Source: Gammaproteobacteria bacterium (GTDB taxonomy: Bacteria; Pseudomonadota; Gammaproteobacteria; UBA6429; Thiohalophilaceae). Taken from it: DNA of 26,174 nt. The stretch spans positions 1-26,174 of the forward strand of contig DRJN01000416.1 in NCBI GenBank assembly GCA_011052165.1, written 5' to 3'. Below, piece by piece: positions 7,941 through 16,039 of this stretch (the first letter of the stretch is position 1; each line of letters starts with the position of its first letter). Under the pieces are notes generated by a model. The model searched no databases. It saw only the letters and a list, made by a program, of their open reading frames with translations, and had not been told where the DNA came from. A program made the translations under genes and the position numbers.

Positions 7941-9194
7941 CTATACAACAGCGCTTCCCCACCACAAAAACAGTTTGTCCACTTCATTTTTTGTTCGAAG
8001 TTGGTTTGCCTCCCATTCCATGCATGCGACATCGATATCATGGGCACAGCTTGCGCACTTTTCGCATCCCGAACCTTTTGAATCACTATCAATTACATAG
8101 CTGTAGATACGCGAATCGTTCAGCAGCGCAAAACCAGCGCAGCTCCCCACACATTGTCCACACCATTTATCCTTGTCCCCACTGGTACTGCATTTTTTAG
8201 TTCCGTTGTTTCTCACCCGACAGTACACTCTAGATATCAAATCAGTATCTGTGGCCCCTATCGTCAAATGATAGTCTCTGTATAAGCGTTCAATTTGCAA
8301 TTCAACTAGCGCATAAAGACCACTCAGCACGGCTTTGCTTACCGCATCGCTGTACGGATCACCATCAAACTTCAAGGTATAAATATCCGTAATCGCCTCG
8401 GGCGCAGAGAGATGGTTGTAAACAACCTCAACCATCTGCCCCCGCTCTTGTGCCTGCGCGACCGCCCGCCATGGCCGAACCGTCAACGCAACATCGACCA
8501 CTCCATCAAATAGGTCGTCGAGCTCCCTTTCGTAGTCAACTTCAGCAACGATGATGTCAGCAACCCTCTCGACGTAGTCAGTGAAGAGTCGATATGCCGT
8601 ACTCCCTTGTTTGTAGATCGAAATACGAAGTCCTTTGAAATCTTCTGCACTCAATAGACTAAATTTACCTTCAAACAAGCGCCAGTATTGATCCCACAGA
8701 GGACCAATATCTAATCGTTTCACCGTTCTAATTTTTTCAATCTTTGGGTTATTGGCGAGCGCAATCCCCCATAGCGGCAATCGATCTATAAAAGTGCGAT
8801 GCTCAAATTCATTTTTCCCGATTATTGTGTCGGTGTCATCACCCGATCGACTTTTAATAGTAACCGAACGCGGCAATTCGGAAAGACCCAATCTATATGG
8901 TTTGCCACTGAAAAGCACTCGTGCCGTGTCTTGGTAGATATGGCACACCACATCTGTGTCACCTTCCTTTCCAGAATACTTAACCGCGTCATCTCCCAAG
9001 CCAAGCTTATCCATGGCCAGGTAAAATGGTAGATAGTGGAGTGTGAAAGTAAATTGCGAGACATGTAGCAGATGCGTACAGCTAGTACCAGTTATTACCT
9101 GTGCCTTGAAGAAATTCTTTATGGCATCTTCCAGAGTATTTAATTTGTCAGCGTCTTGAATCATCGCCTTGCCTTTCCTTGTGTCATTACCCAT
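7941..9194 (-). CDS. Leaderless substrate-binding-protein-like sensor with nine-cysteine C-terminus
   Basis: Residues about 40-270 follow the pattern of the NitT/TauT/NMT1-type periplasmic binding fold. VSQFTFTLHYLPFYLAMDKLG matches in position and character the QFGHVFLYLPLYVAKNKGFF segment of the binding protein encoded at 13993-14997. LPLWGIALANNP, EDFKGLRISIYKQGSTAY and LFDGVVDVALTVRPWRAV follow in the same order as the corresponding segments there. There is no signal peptide or lipobox, so the protein should be cytosolic. The C-terminal part carries nine cysteines (325, 335, 345, 348, 352, 377, 380, 383, 391), with CX2CX3C and CX2CX2C groups, suggesting a zinc or iron-sulfur site. It is likely an intracellular ligand or redox sensor, not a transport component; this is inference. 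ATG at 9194 has a weak ribosome site; ATG at 9164, preceded by AGGAAAGG, is equally possible. Confidence 0.7.
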   Translation of the reverse strand: MGNDTRKGKAMIQDADKLNTLEDAIKNFFKAQVITGTSCTHLLHVSQFTFTLHYLPFYLAMDKLGLGDDAVKYSGKEGDTDVVCHIYQDTARVLFSGKPYRLGLSELPRSVTIKSRSGDDTDTIIGKNEFEHRTFIDRLPLWGIALANNPKIEKIRTVKRLDIGPLWDQYWRLFEGKFSLLSAEDFKGLRISIYKQGSTAYRLFTDYVERVADIIVAEVDYERELDDLFDGVVDVALTVRPWRAVAQAQERGQMVEVVYNHLSAPEAITDIYTLKFDGDPYSDAVSKAVLSGLYALVELQIERLYRDYHLTIGATDTDLISRVYCRVRNNGTKKCSTSGDKDKWCGQCVGSCAGFALLNDSRIYSYVIDSDSKGSGCEKCASCAHDIDVACMEWEANQLRTKNEVDKLFLWWGSAVV

Positions 9195-9210
9195 CGCTAC
9201 TCTTTGCGCA

Positions 9211-10086
9211 CTACGCAGCCTGCGTCTTCCTTAAATTCTGCCAGAGGCGGACCCGCGCAACATGCCTCTGAATATCCGGGTTAGAAAGAAAACCACCCTC
9301 ACCAATTGGAAAGATTTCGCCATACCGAAACCAGGGGATGGCATACAAAGACACAGGTTGGGCCACAAAACTCAAGGTGCGCGAAATAATATTTCCCACA
9401 GAACCATCGAATGCCAAAATAATGTCTGCTTGCAACAGTAAGCGTTCTATCTCAAAACCAAGGTCGTTGTCTTCCCCTTGGGAATCGTTCGGAGGCAGAA
9501 ACTCCACTTTATCCTTGTATTCAGAATCCCGTGCCAAGGCTGCTACCAGGATTTCGGCCTCACGTGAAAACCGATCTGCTGAAGCACTATGTTTGCGCCA
9601 GACGCTGCGTGTACCGGTAAGCGCACCTAATTTTGGTTTTTCTAGCCCAGCAGCACGCAGGAAATCAACAATCGCTTTTACCATGTGCAATCGTTTGTGA
9701 ATTGAATCCCCTTCTTGAGGAACTACAGGGGCAAGAACGAAAGAACGATTAATACCCTCCTCCGCTTCCGCTACAACATATTCGAAAATACACGCACGGA
9801 AATTATTGTACCCCAATAACGGATCTGGATCGGGATCAGCCAGAACGTGCATGGCCTGCTGGATAATGGCATCATCGCCAGTCCCCCGCACAAAACCACT
9901 CCCTACAGCGGACCCATACACGGCTTGGTCTGCGCCATCCGCTTCCCTTGTGACGACAAAATCGAGCCTATCATCATTGTATTTCTCTCTAGCATCCGCC
10001 TCCTCCCCACAGAAGACGACAATTTTTGCCTTCGAATCAACCTCCTTTTCCTTTAGCAACTCAACTAAGTGCTTAACCTGCCCCAT
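9211..10086 (-). CDS. MtxX / phosphotransacetylase-fold family protein
   Basis: The protein of about 291 residues resembles the MtxX (methanogenesis marker 4) branch of the phosphate acetyl/butyryltransferase superfamily. Visible signatures are GFVRGTG (about 64-70), the LGALTGTRSVWRKH turn in the middle, and the C-terminal DGSVGNIISRTLSFV segment (about 227-241) that corresponds to the GN-x-x-x-RT phosphate-site motif. Known members of this fold transfer acyl groups to phosphate or, for MtxX, have no clear function. The ATG at 10086 is chosen because GGAG lies 8 bases upstream; an earlier ATG at 10110 is possible. It overlaps the end of the permease gene by 14 bases, so it is translated with the transporter. 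Its substrate may be the imported compound, which is a guess. Confidence 0.6.
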   Translation of the reverse strand: MGQVKHLVELLKEKEVDSKAKIVVFCGEEADAREKYNDDRLDFVVTREADGADQAVYGSAVGSGFVRGTGDDAIIQQAMHVLADPDPDPLLGYNNFRACIFEYVVAEAEEGINRSFVLAPVVPQEGDSIHKRLHMVKAIVDFLRAAGLEKPKLGALTGTRSVWRKHSASADRFSREAEILVAALARDSEYKDKVEFLPPNDSQGEDNDLGFEIERLLLQADIILAFDGSVGNIISRTLSFVAQPVSLYAIPWFRYGEIFPIGEGGFLSNPDIQRHVARVRLWQNLRKTQAA

Positions 10087-10852
10087 TATTGTTTCTCCAT
10101 CCCAAGACACGTCGCTCCAGCCATTCTACACCGCGGGTCAATACCAGGGCAATCACCGTCAGCATGATGATCGCAGAGAACACCGTTGCCATATCGAATA
10201 GCCCAGAGGCTCTCACGATTAGGTATCCCAAGCCACGTTCGGCGGAAATGAACTCCCCGATGAAGGCCCCGAGCAGGGCCAGGCCGATATTGAGTTTCAT
10301 GGAATTGACCACCCAGACGAGTGCCGAGGGTACGATGACCTTGCGAAATGTCTGAGCCCGGCTCGCCCCCATAACATCCATCAGCCGGAGAAAGCGTTTT
10401 TCCACCGACATCGTCCCCTCGTAAGCCTGCACGACTGCCACAACAACGGTGGATAGAGCCGCCATCATAACCTTTGAAAACACACCAATGCCAAACCACA
10501 CAATTATAACCGGTGCTAACGCGAATACCGGAACCGCACCGATTGCCACCACATAGGGCCGGGCAATCCGGGCCGCTGAAGGGTAATACCAGAGGCTCAG
10601 CCCAATGACAGCACCCGTGCTGGTCCCGATGACAAACCCTACAAAGGTTTCGAAACTGGTTACGGCACTGTGTCGAAGCAATTCACCGGAGAGCAGCAGG
10701 TCGTAGAAGGTCTGGCCAACCTGCAAGGGACTCGAGAAGATAAATTGCCGTTCCGGTGCGCCTTGGGTCGCAAGCTGCCATGCGGTCAGCAGCACGGCTA
10801 ACGGTGCCAAGTACAGCGTAAACCCAATCGTACGCCTAAGCCAACACGGCAT
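10073..10852 (-). CDS. ABC transporter permease, NitT/TauT (SsuC/TauC) type
   Basis: This 259-residue inner-membrane protein has about six TM helices, starting with LYLAPLAVLLTAWQLAT. It carries the cytoplasmic EAA-type loop that docks on the ATPase: MDVMGASRAQTFRKVIVPSA, with the invariant G, about 90 residues from the C-terminus, followed by GLALLGAFIGEFI. Length and order of elements fit the family of permeases for sulfonates, taurine, nitrate, bicarbonate and thiamine precursors. It overlaps the ATPase gene by 17 bases and the MtxX-like gene by 14. The ligand cannot be deduced from the sequence. It should form the membrane channel with two copies of itself and two of the adjacent ATPase. 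Confidence 0.92.
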   Translation of the reverse strand: MPCWLRRTIGFTLYLAPLAVLLTAWQLATQGAPERQFIFSSPLQVGQTFYDLLLSGELLRHSAVTSFETFVGFVIGTSTGAVIGLSLWYYPSAARIARPYVVAIGAVPVFALAPVIIVWFGIGVFSKVMMAALSTVVVAVVQAYEGTMSVEKRFLRLMDVMGASRAQTFRKVIVPSALVWVVNSMKLNIGLALLGAFIGEFISAERGLGYLIVRASGLFDMATVFSAIIMLTVIALVLTRGVEWLERRVLGWRNNNGAG

Positions 10853-11633
10853 CTTTCAACACTCGGTCATTTCTTCGCAACCCCATGGTTTTCCAAATCT
10901 GGTCGAAATAGTGGGCGAAGTCCGGCAACCCACGGACCTCCGCCGGGTCTCTGCCCACTCCACCGTCGAAGCGGATCTCATAGTCCGCAATGATTGCTCC
11001 TGGATTAGCCTCCATGACGAGGACTCGGTCACCAATGGCGATCGCCTCATCAATGTCGTGAGTTACCAGAAGTGCCGCTTTGTTTTCAGTCTTGATCAGG
11101 TTCCAGAATTCGCGCTCAAGCGTCAACTTAGTATAAAAGTCCAGCGCGGCAAACGGTTCATCGAGGAGGAGCACATTCGGCTGATACATGAGTGACTGGA
11201 TGATCGCAACGCGCTGACGCATTCCGCCCGATAATTGGGATGGATACTGGTGAAGGATGGTCTCATCTAGGTTGAAGGACTTAAGGTAAGTAATCACTTT
11301 TTCATCGAATGTATCATCTGGTTTTCGTCCCGCAATCTCCAACCCGAGCCGGATATTACCGTGGACGTTGCGCCACGGCAGCAGTGCATCGAACTGAAAT
11401 ATGTAGCCAATTCTACGCCCTTCCCCAGAGCCATCATGAAACCGAACATTACCGCATTCTGGCGCCAACAGGTTCGCCACGATATTGAGCAGCGTGGTCT
11501 TGCCACAGCCGCTTGGACCAACAAGGCAGACGACACGCCCCGGCTCAAGCTTCAGCGATATGTCCTTGAGCACGAAACGCGTTTCGCCGGGGTATCGGTA
11601 AGAGATACGTTCGATTTCAATACGCCCAGGCAT
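10836..11633 (-). CDS. ABC transporter ATP-binding protein, NitT/TauT (SsuB/TauB) type
   Basis: All nucleotide-binding motifs are present in this 265-residue protein: Walker A GPSGCGKT (39-46), Q-loop FQ (79-80), signature LSGGM (134-138), Walker B VLLLDEP (154-160) and H-loop VTHD (193-196). It energises import through the adjacent permease. The family resemblance is to the ATPases of sulfonate, taurine and nitrate importers. A ribosome site within GGAGGCGGC precedes the ATG, which comes 2 bases after the stop of the asparagine-synthase-like gene. No extra C-terminal regulatory domain is present, so control by the imported ligand at this subunit is unlikely. Confidence 0.95.
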   Translation of the reverse strand: MPGRIEIERISYRYPGETRFVLKDISLKLEPGRVVCLVGPSGCGKTTLLNIVANLLAPECGNVRFHDGSGEGRRIGYIFQFDALLPWRNVHGNIRLGLEIAGRKPDDTFDEKVITYLKSFNLDETILHQYPSQLSGGMRQRVAIIQSLMYQPNVLLLDEPFAALDFYTKLTLEREFWNLIKTENKAALLVTHDIDEAIAIGDRVLVMEANPGAIIADYEIRFDGGVGRDPAEVRGLPDFAHYFDQIWKTMGLRRNDRVLKDAVLA

Positions 11634-11635
11634 CG

Positions 11636-13192
11636 TTATGCCGCCTCCATCCTTGTTGCATTCACTGTCGGCCGGGCTGCGGCCAAAGAAAGGGGGCCGA
11701 ATACCTCAACAAAGATATTGAAATAATACGCCTCTTCCCGGCTCTTTAACGCAAATGCCGGATATTGCCGTTGCAGCAGTTCGAACTCGCTATCGGTCAC
11801 TTGCGCCCGGCCGTGTTCATAAAAAATCCCCTCGGCGCCATTGCTGTCGAAACCTGCGCCATAACTCAACACCGCCTTATGGCGGTCGACGATCTGATCG
11901 GGCAGGATCCCACGGTAGGCCTCCCTGAGCACCAACTTGCTTATCACGTCACCAGTGGTCGAATCTCGAAGCAGATGATCAATCGGCAGTGCCGACGCAA
12001 AATTGGTAACCGCTGTATCAAGGAACGGAACCCTGACCTCAAGCGTGAACCGCATCGCCGTCCGGTCCACCCTTTGCAACTGGGTACGGTGAAGTTGAAC
12101 CTGAAAAGTTTTGAGCATCTGACGAAGCTCTTGGCTCGCGCCTTCGGCTCGATATTTCTGGGAGAATTCCTGGTATCCCCCAAAAAGCTCGTCAGCCCCT
12201 TCTCCACAAAGCGCGATACGGAAGCCGGCACCTGCGATTGACCGTGATAACGCATACGACAATGTGCCCCCCCGGATGTGATTGGGTTCAAAACTTTCTA
12301 TCGTTCGGATAACTTCTGGAATGGAATCAAGCAGCGCTGGGGCAGGAATCTCGATGTGCTGGTACTTTATATTCAGCTCGTTACATAACCACTTAGCACT
12401 GCACACATCCTCAGCGTCTTCCCTGCCAATCACAAAGGCGGTCACATCAGGGTGGTGTTGCGTCGCTTCATACAGGATGATGCTGCTGTCGATACCCCCA
12501 CTGAATAGAACAGCTACCGGTAGGTCCGTCTGCACCCGTTTACGTACAGCACTCGAAATTAACGCTCGCAATGCGTGGGCGTTCTCTGCAAGATCGTCCG
12601 AAACAGTTACCGACTCTGGTTTGAAATACGCAACCGGCTCTTGTCTCTCAACCTGATAGTGGCCTGGTGGCAGTTCACCGGTTTCTCCAGCGCGGCCGAT
12701 CAAAGCTTTTATCTCCGAGCTGAACAGAACGCGTAATCCTTCGTAACTGTAATACATTGGCTTGATTCCCATAGGATCTCTCGCCACAACCCAACGGCAA
12801 GTACGCTCGTCATACAATATGATAGCGAACATGCCGTCCAGTCTCTCGAAAAGTGCCTCGCTCCAATAATGATAACCGTTGGCGATGACTTCGGTATCGG
12901 TATCGGTTGTAAAGTTGTATCCAGCCAACTCGAGCTCTTGGCGCAGCGCATGATAATTGTATATCTCGCCGTTCAAGACTCCCGTAATTTTACGATCATT
13001 GCTGCACATGGGTTGGCGGCCGTGATCACGATCGACGATGGCGAGACGGTTCGTGCCGAGCGCCCAGGTTTCGCCCAGACCAATTTCGTAATGACTGTGC
13101 CCTCGGTGCAGAAGATTGCTAAGTAACCCACGAACCTGTGACTCTGCCTGCGAGTCGTCCGTATAGTTAAATGCACCTGCAATACCACACAT
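11636..13192 (-). CDS. Glutamine-dependent asparagine synthase-like amidotransferase
   Basis: The 518-residue protein begins MCGIAG, giving the N-terminal nucleophile Cys2 of class II glutamine amidotransferases after removal of Met. The glutaminase domain also shows RLAIVD (49-54), NGEIYN (74-79) and the DGMFA turn near 119. The synthetase domain has the PP-loop ATP pyrophosphatase motif SGGIDSS (231-237). It is therefore an intact AsnB-type enzyme that uses glutamine ammonia and ATP to amidate a carboxylate. It is a little shorter than E. coli AsnB (554). Family members next to transporters and specialised enzymes often amidate substrates other than aspartate, so a housekeeping role is not certain. 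It starts 3 bases after the preceding gene and has GGGGA upstream. Confidence 0.92.
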   Translation of the reverse strand: MCGIAGAFNYTDDSQAESQVRGLLSNLLHRGHSHYEIGLGETWALGTNRLAIVDRDHGRQPMCSNDRKITGVLNGEIYNYHALRQELELAGYNFTTDTDTEVIANGYHYWSEALFERLDGMFAIILYDERTCRWVVARDPMGIKPMYYSYEGLRVLFSSEIKALIGRAGETGELPPGHYQVERQEPVAYFKPESVTVSDDLAENAHALRALISSAVRKRVQTDLPVAVLFSGGIDSSIILYEATQHHPDVTAFVIGREDAEDVCSAKWLCNELNIKYQHIEIPAPALLDSIPEVIRTIESFEPNHIRGGTLSYALSRSIAGAGFRIALCGEGADELFGGYQEFSQKYRAEGASQELRQMLKTFQVQLHRTQLQRVDRTAMRFTLEVRVPFLDTAVTNFASALPIDHLLRDSTTGDVISKLVLREAYRGILPDQIVDRHKAVLSYGAGFDSNGAEGIFYEHGRAQVTDSEFELLQRQYPAFALKSREEAYYFNIFVEVFGPLSLAAARPTVNATRMEAA

Positions 13193-13195
13193 GGC

Positions 13196-13996
13196 TTATT
13201 CCCCTGTATTGCGAAACCAGGGTTTCGCGGATCGCCCCCGGTGGAGGGTCCAGACCCAAAAGGTAGGCATTTCTGGTTGGAGAAAATCGAGGCGTGCATC
13301 TGCGGCAGTGACATGTATATGCTCGCGGAATTGCTGCTCAAGGATCGGCTTCTCCCACAAACGCGCCAGAAAATACCGCATTAGACCCTGCCTTGGGTCC
13401 GCTCCCAGATAGTAACGGTTCGCAAATCGCAAAAGTAAATCATCACATGGAACACGGATCGTTTTCTCATTATCCACGACCGCCTTTGCGAGCCCATCAA
13501 GGTTCAAGCCATTCTCTTCCCAAAGCTGAGACATGTACTCTACCGCCCAACCGTTTCGGCTTGCGAGTCGCTCAATACCGGACGCGTAGCTGCTGATCAA
13601 GTTTTCAGGCACTTCGTTGATTCGGGCATGAACATCGCAAAGCACCATGTGAAGCTGCGCATCGCAGGAAAAGTGCGATGCCACGTAAGCGCGAAAATTC
13701 TCTAAAAACTCCAACCCACGCTCGTCGAATTCATCGGGCACTCCTTTGCAGTGTATACCCCAAAGATAAAACAAATTTAGCCGCCCCGCCCCGCCCCGGC
13801 TCCGCTCAATTACGTCGAGCATGGCCGGGGTTTTCTCAGGCGCGTATGCAAAGAACTTTTGCCTGTGCACAGACTCAAGCAAATCATGCGTCGAGACGCA
13901 TGATTCAGAATCTAGCTTTCTACAGGCCAGCCCAAACTGCGCTACTCCACCGGCACGGCGTGCGCCTTTCACAGGAACACTCAGCGCCAAGTTCAC
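13196..13996 (-). CDS. Hypothetical protein between the binding protein and the amidotransferase
   Basis: I cannot assign this 266-residue soluble protein. It has an alternating strand/helix core: RLNLFYLWGIHCKG, then LEFLENFRAYVASHF, QLHMVLCDVHARIN and a helix containing SSYASGIERLA. The order (a strand ending in a conserved-looking K, a PDE-type turn, an E-rich helix, a strand ending in D, then a tyrosine helix) recalls the DIT1/PvcA isocyanide synthase fold, but key motifs are not clear and I give that only low weight. The GTG start overlaps the TGA of the binding-protein gene, showing tight coupling to uptake. Position between the importer and the amidotransferase suggests an enzyme that acts on the imported compound. 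Confidence 0.6.
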   Translation of the reverse strand: MNLALSVPVKGARRAGGVAQFGLACRKLDSESCVSTHDLLESVHRQKFFAYAPEKTPAMLDVIERSRGGAGRLNLFYLWGIHCKGVPDEFDERGLEFLENFRAYVASHFSCDAQLHMVLCDVHARINEVPENLISSYASGIERLASRNGWAVEYMSQLWEENGLNLDGLAKAVVDNEKTIRVPCDDLLLRFANRYYLGADPRQGLMRYFLARLWEKPILEQQFREHIHVTAADARLDFLQPEMPTFWVWTLHRGRSAKPWFRNTGE

Positions 13997-14997
13997 TTAA
14001 GTTCAGCTTTACGCGCAAAGGTCATGTCAACATTTTCTGCGTAAGCTCCACCAGACTTAATATCGCCGACTTCTTTACGAAGATCGACCGCCTTGTTCCA
14101 TGATTCCTCAGAAAGAACCACCGAACGCGGAATTACATGGTCATCAATTAGGCGACGCAACGCGTTCCTCAGGATGGATTTATCAATATCCGGAAATTCA
14201 TGTACGGCGACATCAAACGCACCTTCAAAATCAGCATAGATGTAGTCAGCTGCCTTAGCGAGAGCCGTCACAGCAGCTTGCACTGTTTCTGGTTTGGATT
14301 GCAGGTATTGATCGGTTACGGTCAAGCCGGTAAAAGCGAAGTCACCGAAAGATTCAGCCAGGGAGTATACAACCTTGGCACCACTCGCAACGGCGATCGA
14401 AGCCACCGGTTCGAGTTCCATCGCAACATCCGCCTGGTCGGCCTTTAGCATTGCCACGAGGCTTCCAAAGGCGCCTTCTACGATGGTGGCGTCCACGGGG
14501 GTTCCACTTGAATTTTGAAGCACCTTTTTCATCACCGTGTAATTGGTTGAGGGTGCTGTGTAGGCCGCAACCCGCAACTTCGCAAACCCTTCAGGTCCCT
14601 GTATAGGTGAAATATCGTCACGAAAAGTGATACCCCAGAATGCCACCCCATTAACCACTGACGCAACAACCTTGCCACCCTGCCCCCGTTCGCGCGCGAT
14701 AGCCGTAAATACGGGGTCTGCAACACCGAACTGGGCGCTGCCACTGGACACCGCCGCAAACGTCTTTTCGTCGCCGCCAGTGCTTACCAAGGTGACATCA
14801 ATCCCCTGCTCTTTAAAAAATCCCTTATTCTTAGCCACGTATAAAGGAAGGTACAGGAAAACGTGCCCAAACTGGGCGATAGTAATCTTTTGAAGCTTCG
14901 GCGTGTTGTCCTCGGCCGGACGGTCACAGCCCGAAACCACAACAGAAGCTAGCAACAGTGCACCCAAAAATCTCTTACCAATCGAATATAATTTCAT
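13993..14997 (-). CDS. ABC transporter substrate-binding lipoprotein, NitT/TauT/NMT1 type
   Basis: The 334-residue protein has a lipoprotein signal: positively charged start, hydrophobic stretch ALLLASVV and lipobox VVSGC with Cys24. The mature part begins with the typical ITIAQFGHVFLYLPLYVA strand and helix and continues with SGSAQFGVADPV, a hallmark of SsuA/TauA/ThiY-like binding proteins. It should deliver a small ligand to the permease and ATPase encoded downstream. A ribosome site, GGAGG, is upstream of the ATG, which confirms the start. As the first gene of the operon it follows the gene-free region 14998-15431, which probably holds its promoter. Homology to the leaderless protein at 7941-9194 suggests both bind the same or a related ligand, one outside and one inside the cell. 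Confidence 0.92.
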   Translation of the reverse strand: MKLYSIGKRFLGALLLASVVVSGCDRPAEDNTPKLQKITIAQFGHVFLYLPLYVAKNKGFFKEQGIDVTLVSTGGDEKTFAAVSSGSAQFGVADPVFTAIARERGQGGKVVASVVNGVAFWGITFRDDISPIQGPEGFAKLRVAAYTAPSTNYTVMKKVLQNSSGTPVDATIVEGAFGSLVAMLKADQADVAMELEPVASIAVASGAKVVYSLAESFGDFAFTGLTVTDQYLQSKPETVQAAVTALAKAADYIYADFEGAFDVAVHEFPDIDKSILRNALRRLIDDHVIPRSVVLSEESWNKAVDLRKEVGDIKSGGAYAENVDMTFARKAELK

Positions 14998-15431
14998 GTC
15001 ATTCCTCCGTATATTTATAGGGAATCAGGCCAACCTAATTCCATCTTCTGTCTCTATTCAGCATGATCGTTGGCAAGTTCCGTGCCGAACCTCGACCACA
15101 ATGTATGTAGTACACTATTTATCAATAATTTCATATAGTTATGTATCACCCTATGGGGCGAGCAGGGGCATTATCCAATAAACGCTATGCAACATCAGAA
15201 TAACACAACATTACCTATCGGTAACATTATATTACACGCAGATTGCATGCAATTGCGTTTCCCCGTTGCAAACCTTCTGCAAACCTGCCCATTTCCATCG
15301 GCGCCAATTTACGCAAAGTGGGCCTCCTAACAAGACACAGGCCAGCCATTTCGACAGTGACCTTGTCCAGGTAACACAGACATAACAGAGAGCCCCTTGT
15401 CATAGGTGTTTGTCAGTATTTGGACAGCGAG
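14998..15431 (-). promoter_or_regulatory. Gene-free control region upstream of the importer operon
   Basis: No gene is visible in these 434 bases. The segment near 15100-15160 is AT-rich and the likely promoter zone, but I cannot fix -35 and -10 boxes. Operator-like elements are TGTA-G-TACA (15106-15114), TTACC-TATC-GGTAA (15211-15224), the perfect 12-base palindrome ATTGCATGCAAT (15242-15253), and a direct repeat TGCAAACCT (15267-15275 and 15278-15286). The repeats start 11 bases apart, about one helical turn, as expected of a tandem activator site. Confidence 0.45.
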
Positions 15432-15860
15432 TTATTTCCAGTATTGAACAATGTACTCGCTCTGCCCTTCACCATCGTCTTCCCGCCCAATAAAACAAAG
15501 CATAATGTAGCGTTTCGCCACCTTCAGCGCCTTCTGACTGTTGGACTCGTTCGCCAAAGTCAGCAACGGTGTCAATCCGTCAGAAACGATAAATAAGTCA
15601 TCCGTCTGGTCGACTCGGAGTTTCGCCGGTGTATAGGCTATGCAATCCTCCGCTTCCCCTCCGCCGGTTGACTCCACCCTTAATAATTCTGTATCGACAG
15701 GGTGGTAGTACGTTTGCTTTCGGCCCTGGGCGATTTCGATGGGCTTGTCTCCCCACCGCCCTTGGGCCACCGACCGCCGCTCGATCACATCCCCTTCTCG
15801 CAATCCCGCTTTGTATCCGTCGCTGAAGGTGACGCAGCGTTTAGGGTCACGGGAGCACAA
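15432..15860 (-). CDS. Hypothetical protein, possibly the surviving 3' part of a decayed gene
   Basis: The reading frame of up to 142 codons has no ATG; the first usable codon is TTG at 15860 and an in-frame stop lies four codons before it. The protein is unrecognised. The segment GYKAGLREGDVIERR resembles the binding-loop turn of PDZ domains, but the rest does not fit one. KVAKRYIMLCFIGRE and QSEYIVQYW are strand-like. No ribosome site precedes the TTG. Together with the protein-like segments in other frames just upstream (15861-16029), it may be the C-terminal remnant of a frameshifted gene. Function unknown. Confidence 0.4.
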   Translation of the reverse strand: MCSRDPKRCVTFSDGYKAGLREGDVIERRSVAQGRWGDKPIEIAQGRKQTYYHPVDTELLRVESTGGGEAEDCIAYTPAKLRVDQTDDLFIVSDGLTPLLTLANESNSQKALKVAKRYIMLCFIGREDDGEGQSEYIVQYWK

Positions 15861-16029
15861 CAGCGTCTATCCGCAACACGCTCCGTCTGTTGATCATACG
15901 TTTACTTCGCAATAACATACTCTTGCGTGTCTGTTTTCAGATAGTCATAGTAAGGTACCCACTAATCGGAAAGCGCTTGTCTCCAAAAAATCGGCCTATC
16001 GTGCCCATCACCCCGTTCCCCTCAATCAT
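15861..16029 (-). pseudogene. Possible frameshifted 5' part of the preceding gene
   Basis: On the minus strand an ATG at 16029 opens a 30-codon frame (to 15937) reading MIEGNGVMGTIGRFFGDKRF. In a second frame it is continued by YYDYLKTDTQEYVIAK, a TAA, then TYDQQTERVADRRCC. The third frame is that of the downstream 142-codon stretch. The three pieces look like protein and follow each other without large gaps, as expected from two frameshifts and one nonsense change. Non-coding sequence by chance is the alternative; no homologue was recognised. Confidence 0.3.
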
Positions 16030-16039
16030 GAGGTATGGC

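Noticed and set aside
11636..13192. Treating the AsnB-type gene as housekeeping asparagine synthetase asnB
   Set aside because: Its position inside an importer operon and its slightly short length make a specialised substrate as likely, so no gene symbol is given.
15432..15860. PDZ domain in the 142-codon frame
   Set aside because: Only the AGLREGDVI turn fits; the following strands and helix of a PDZ domain are not visible.
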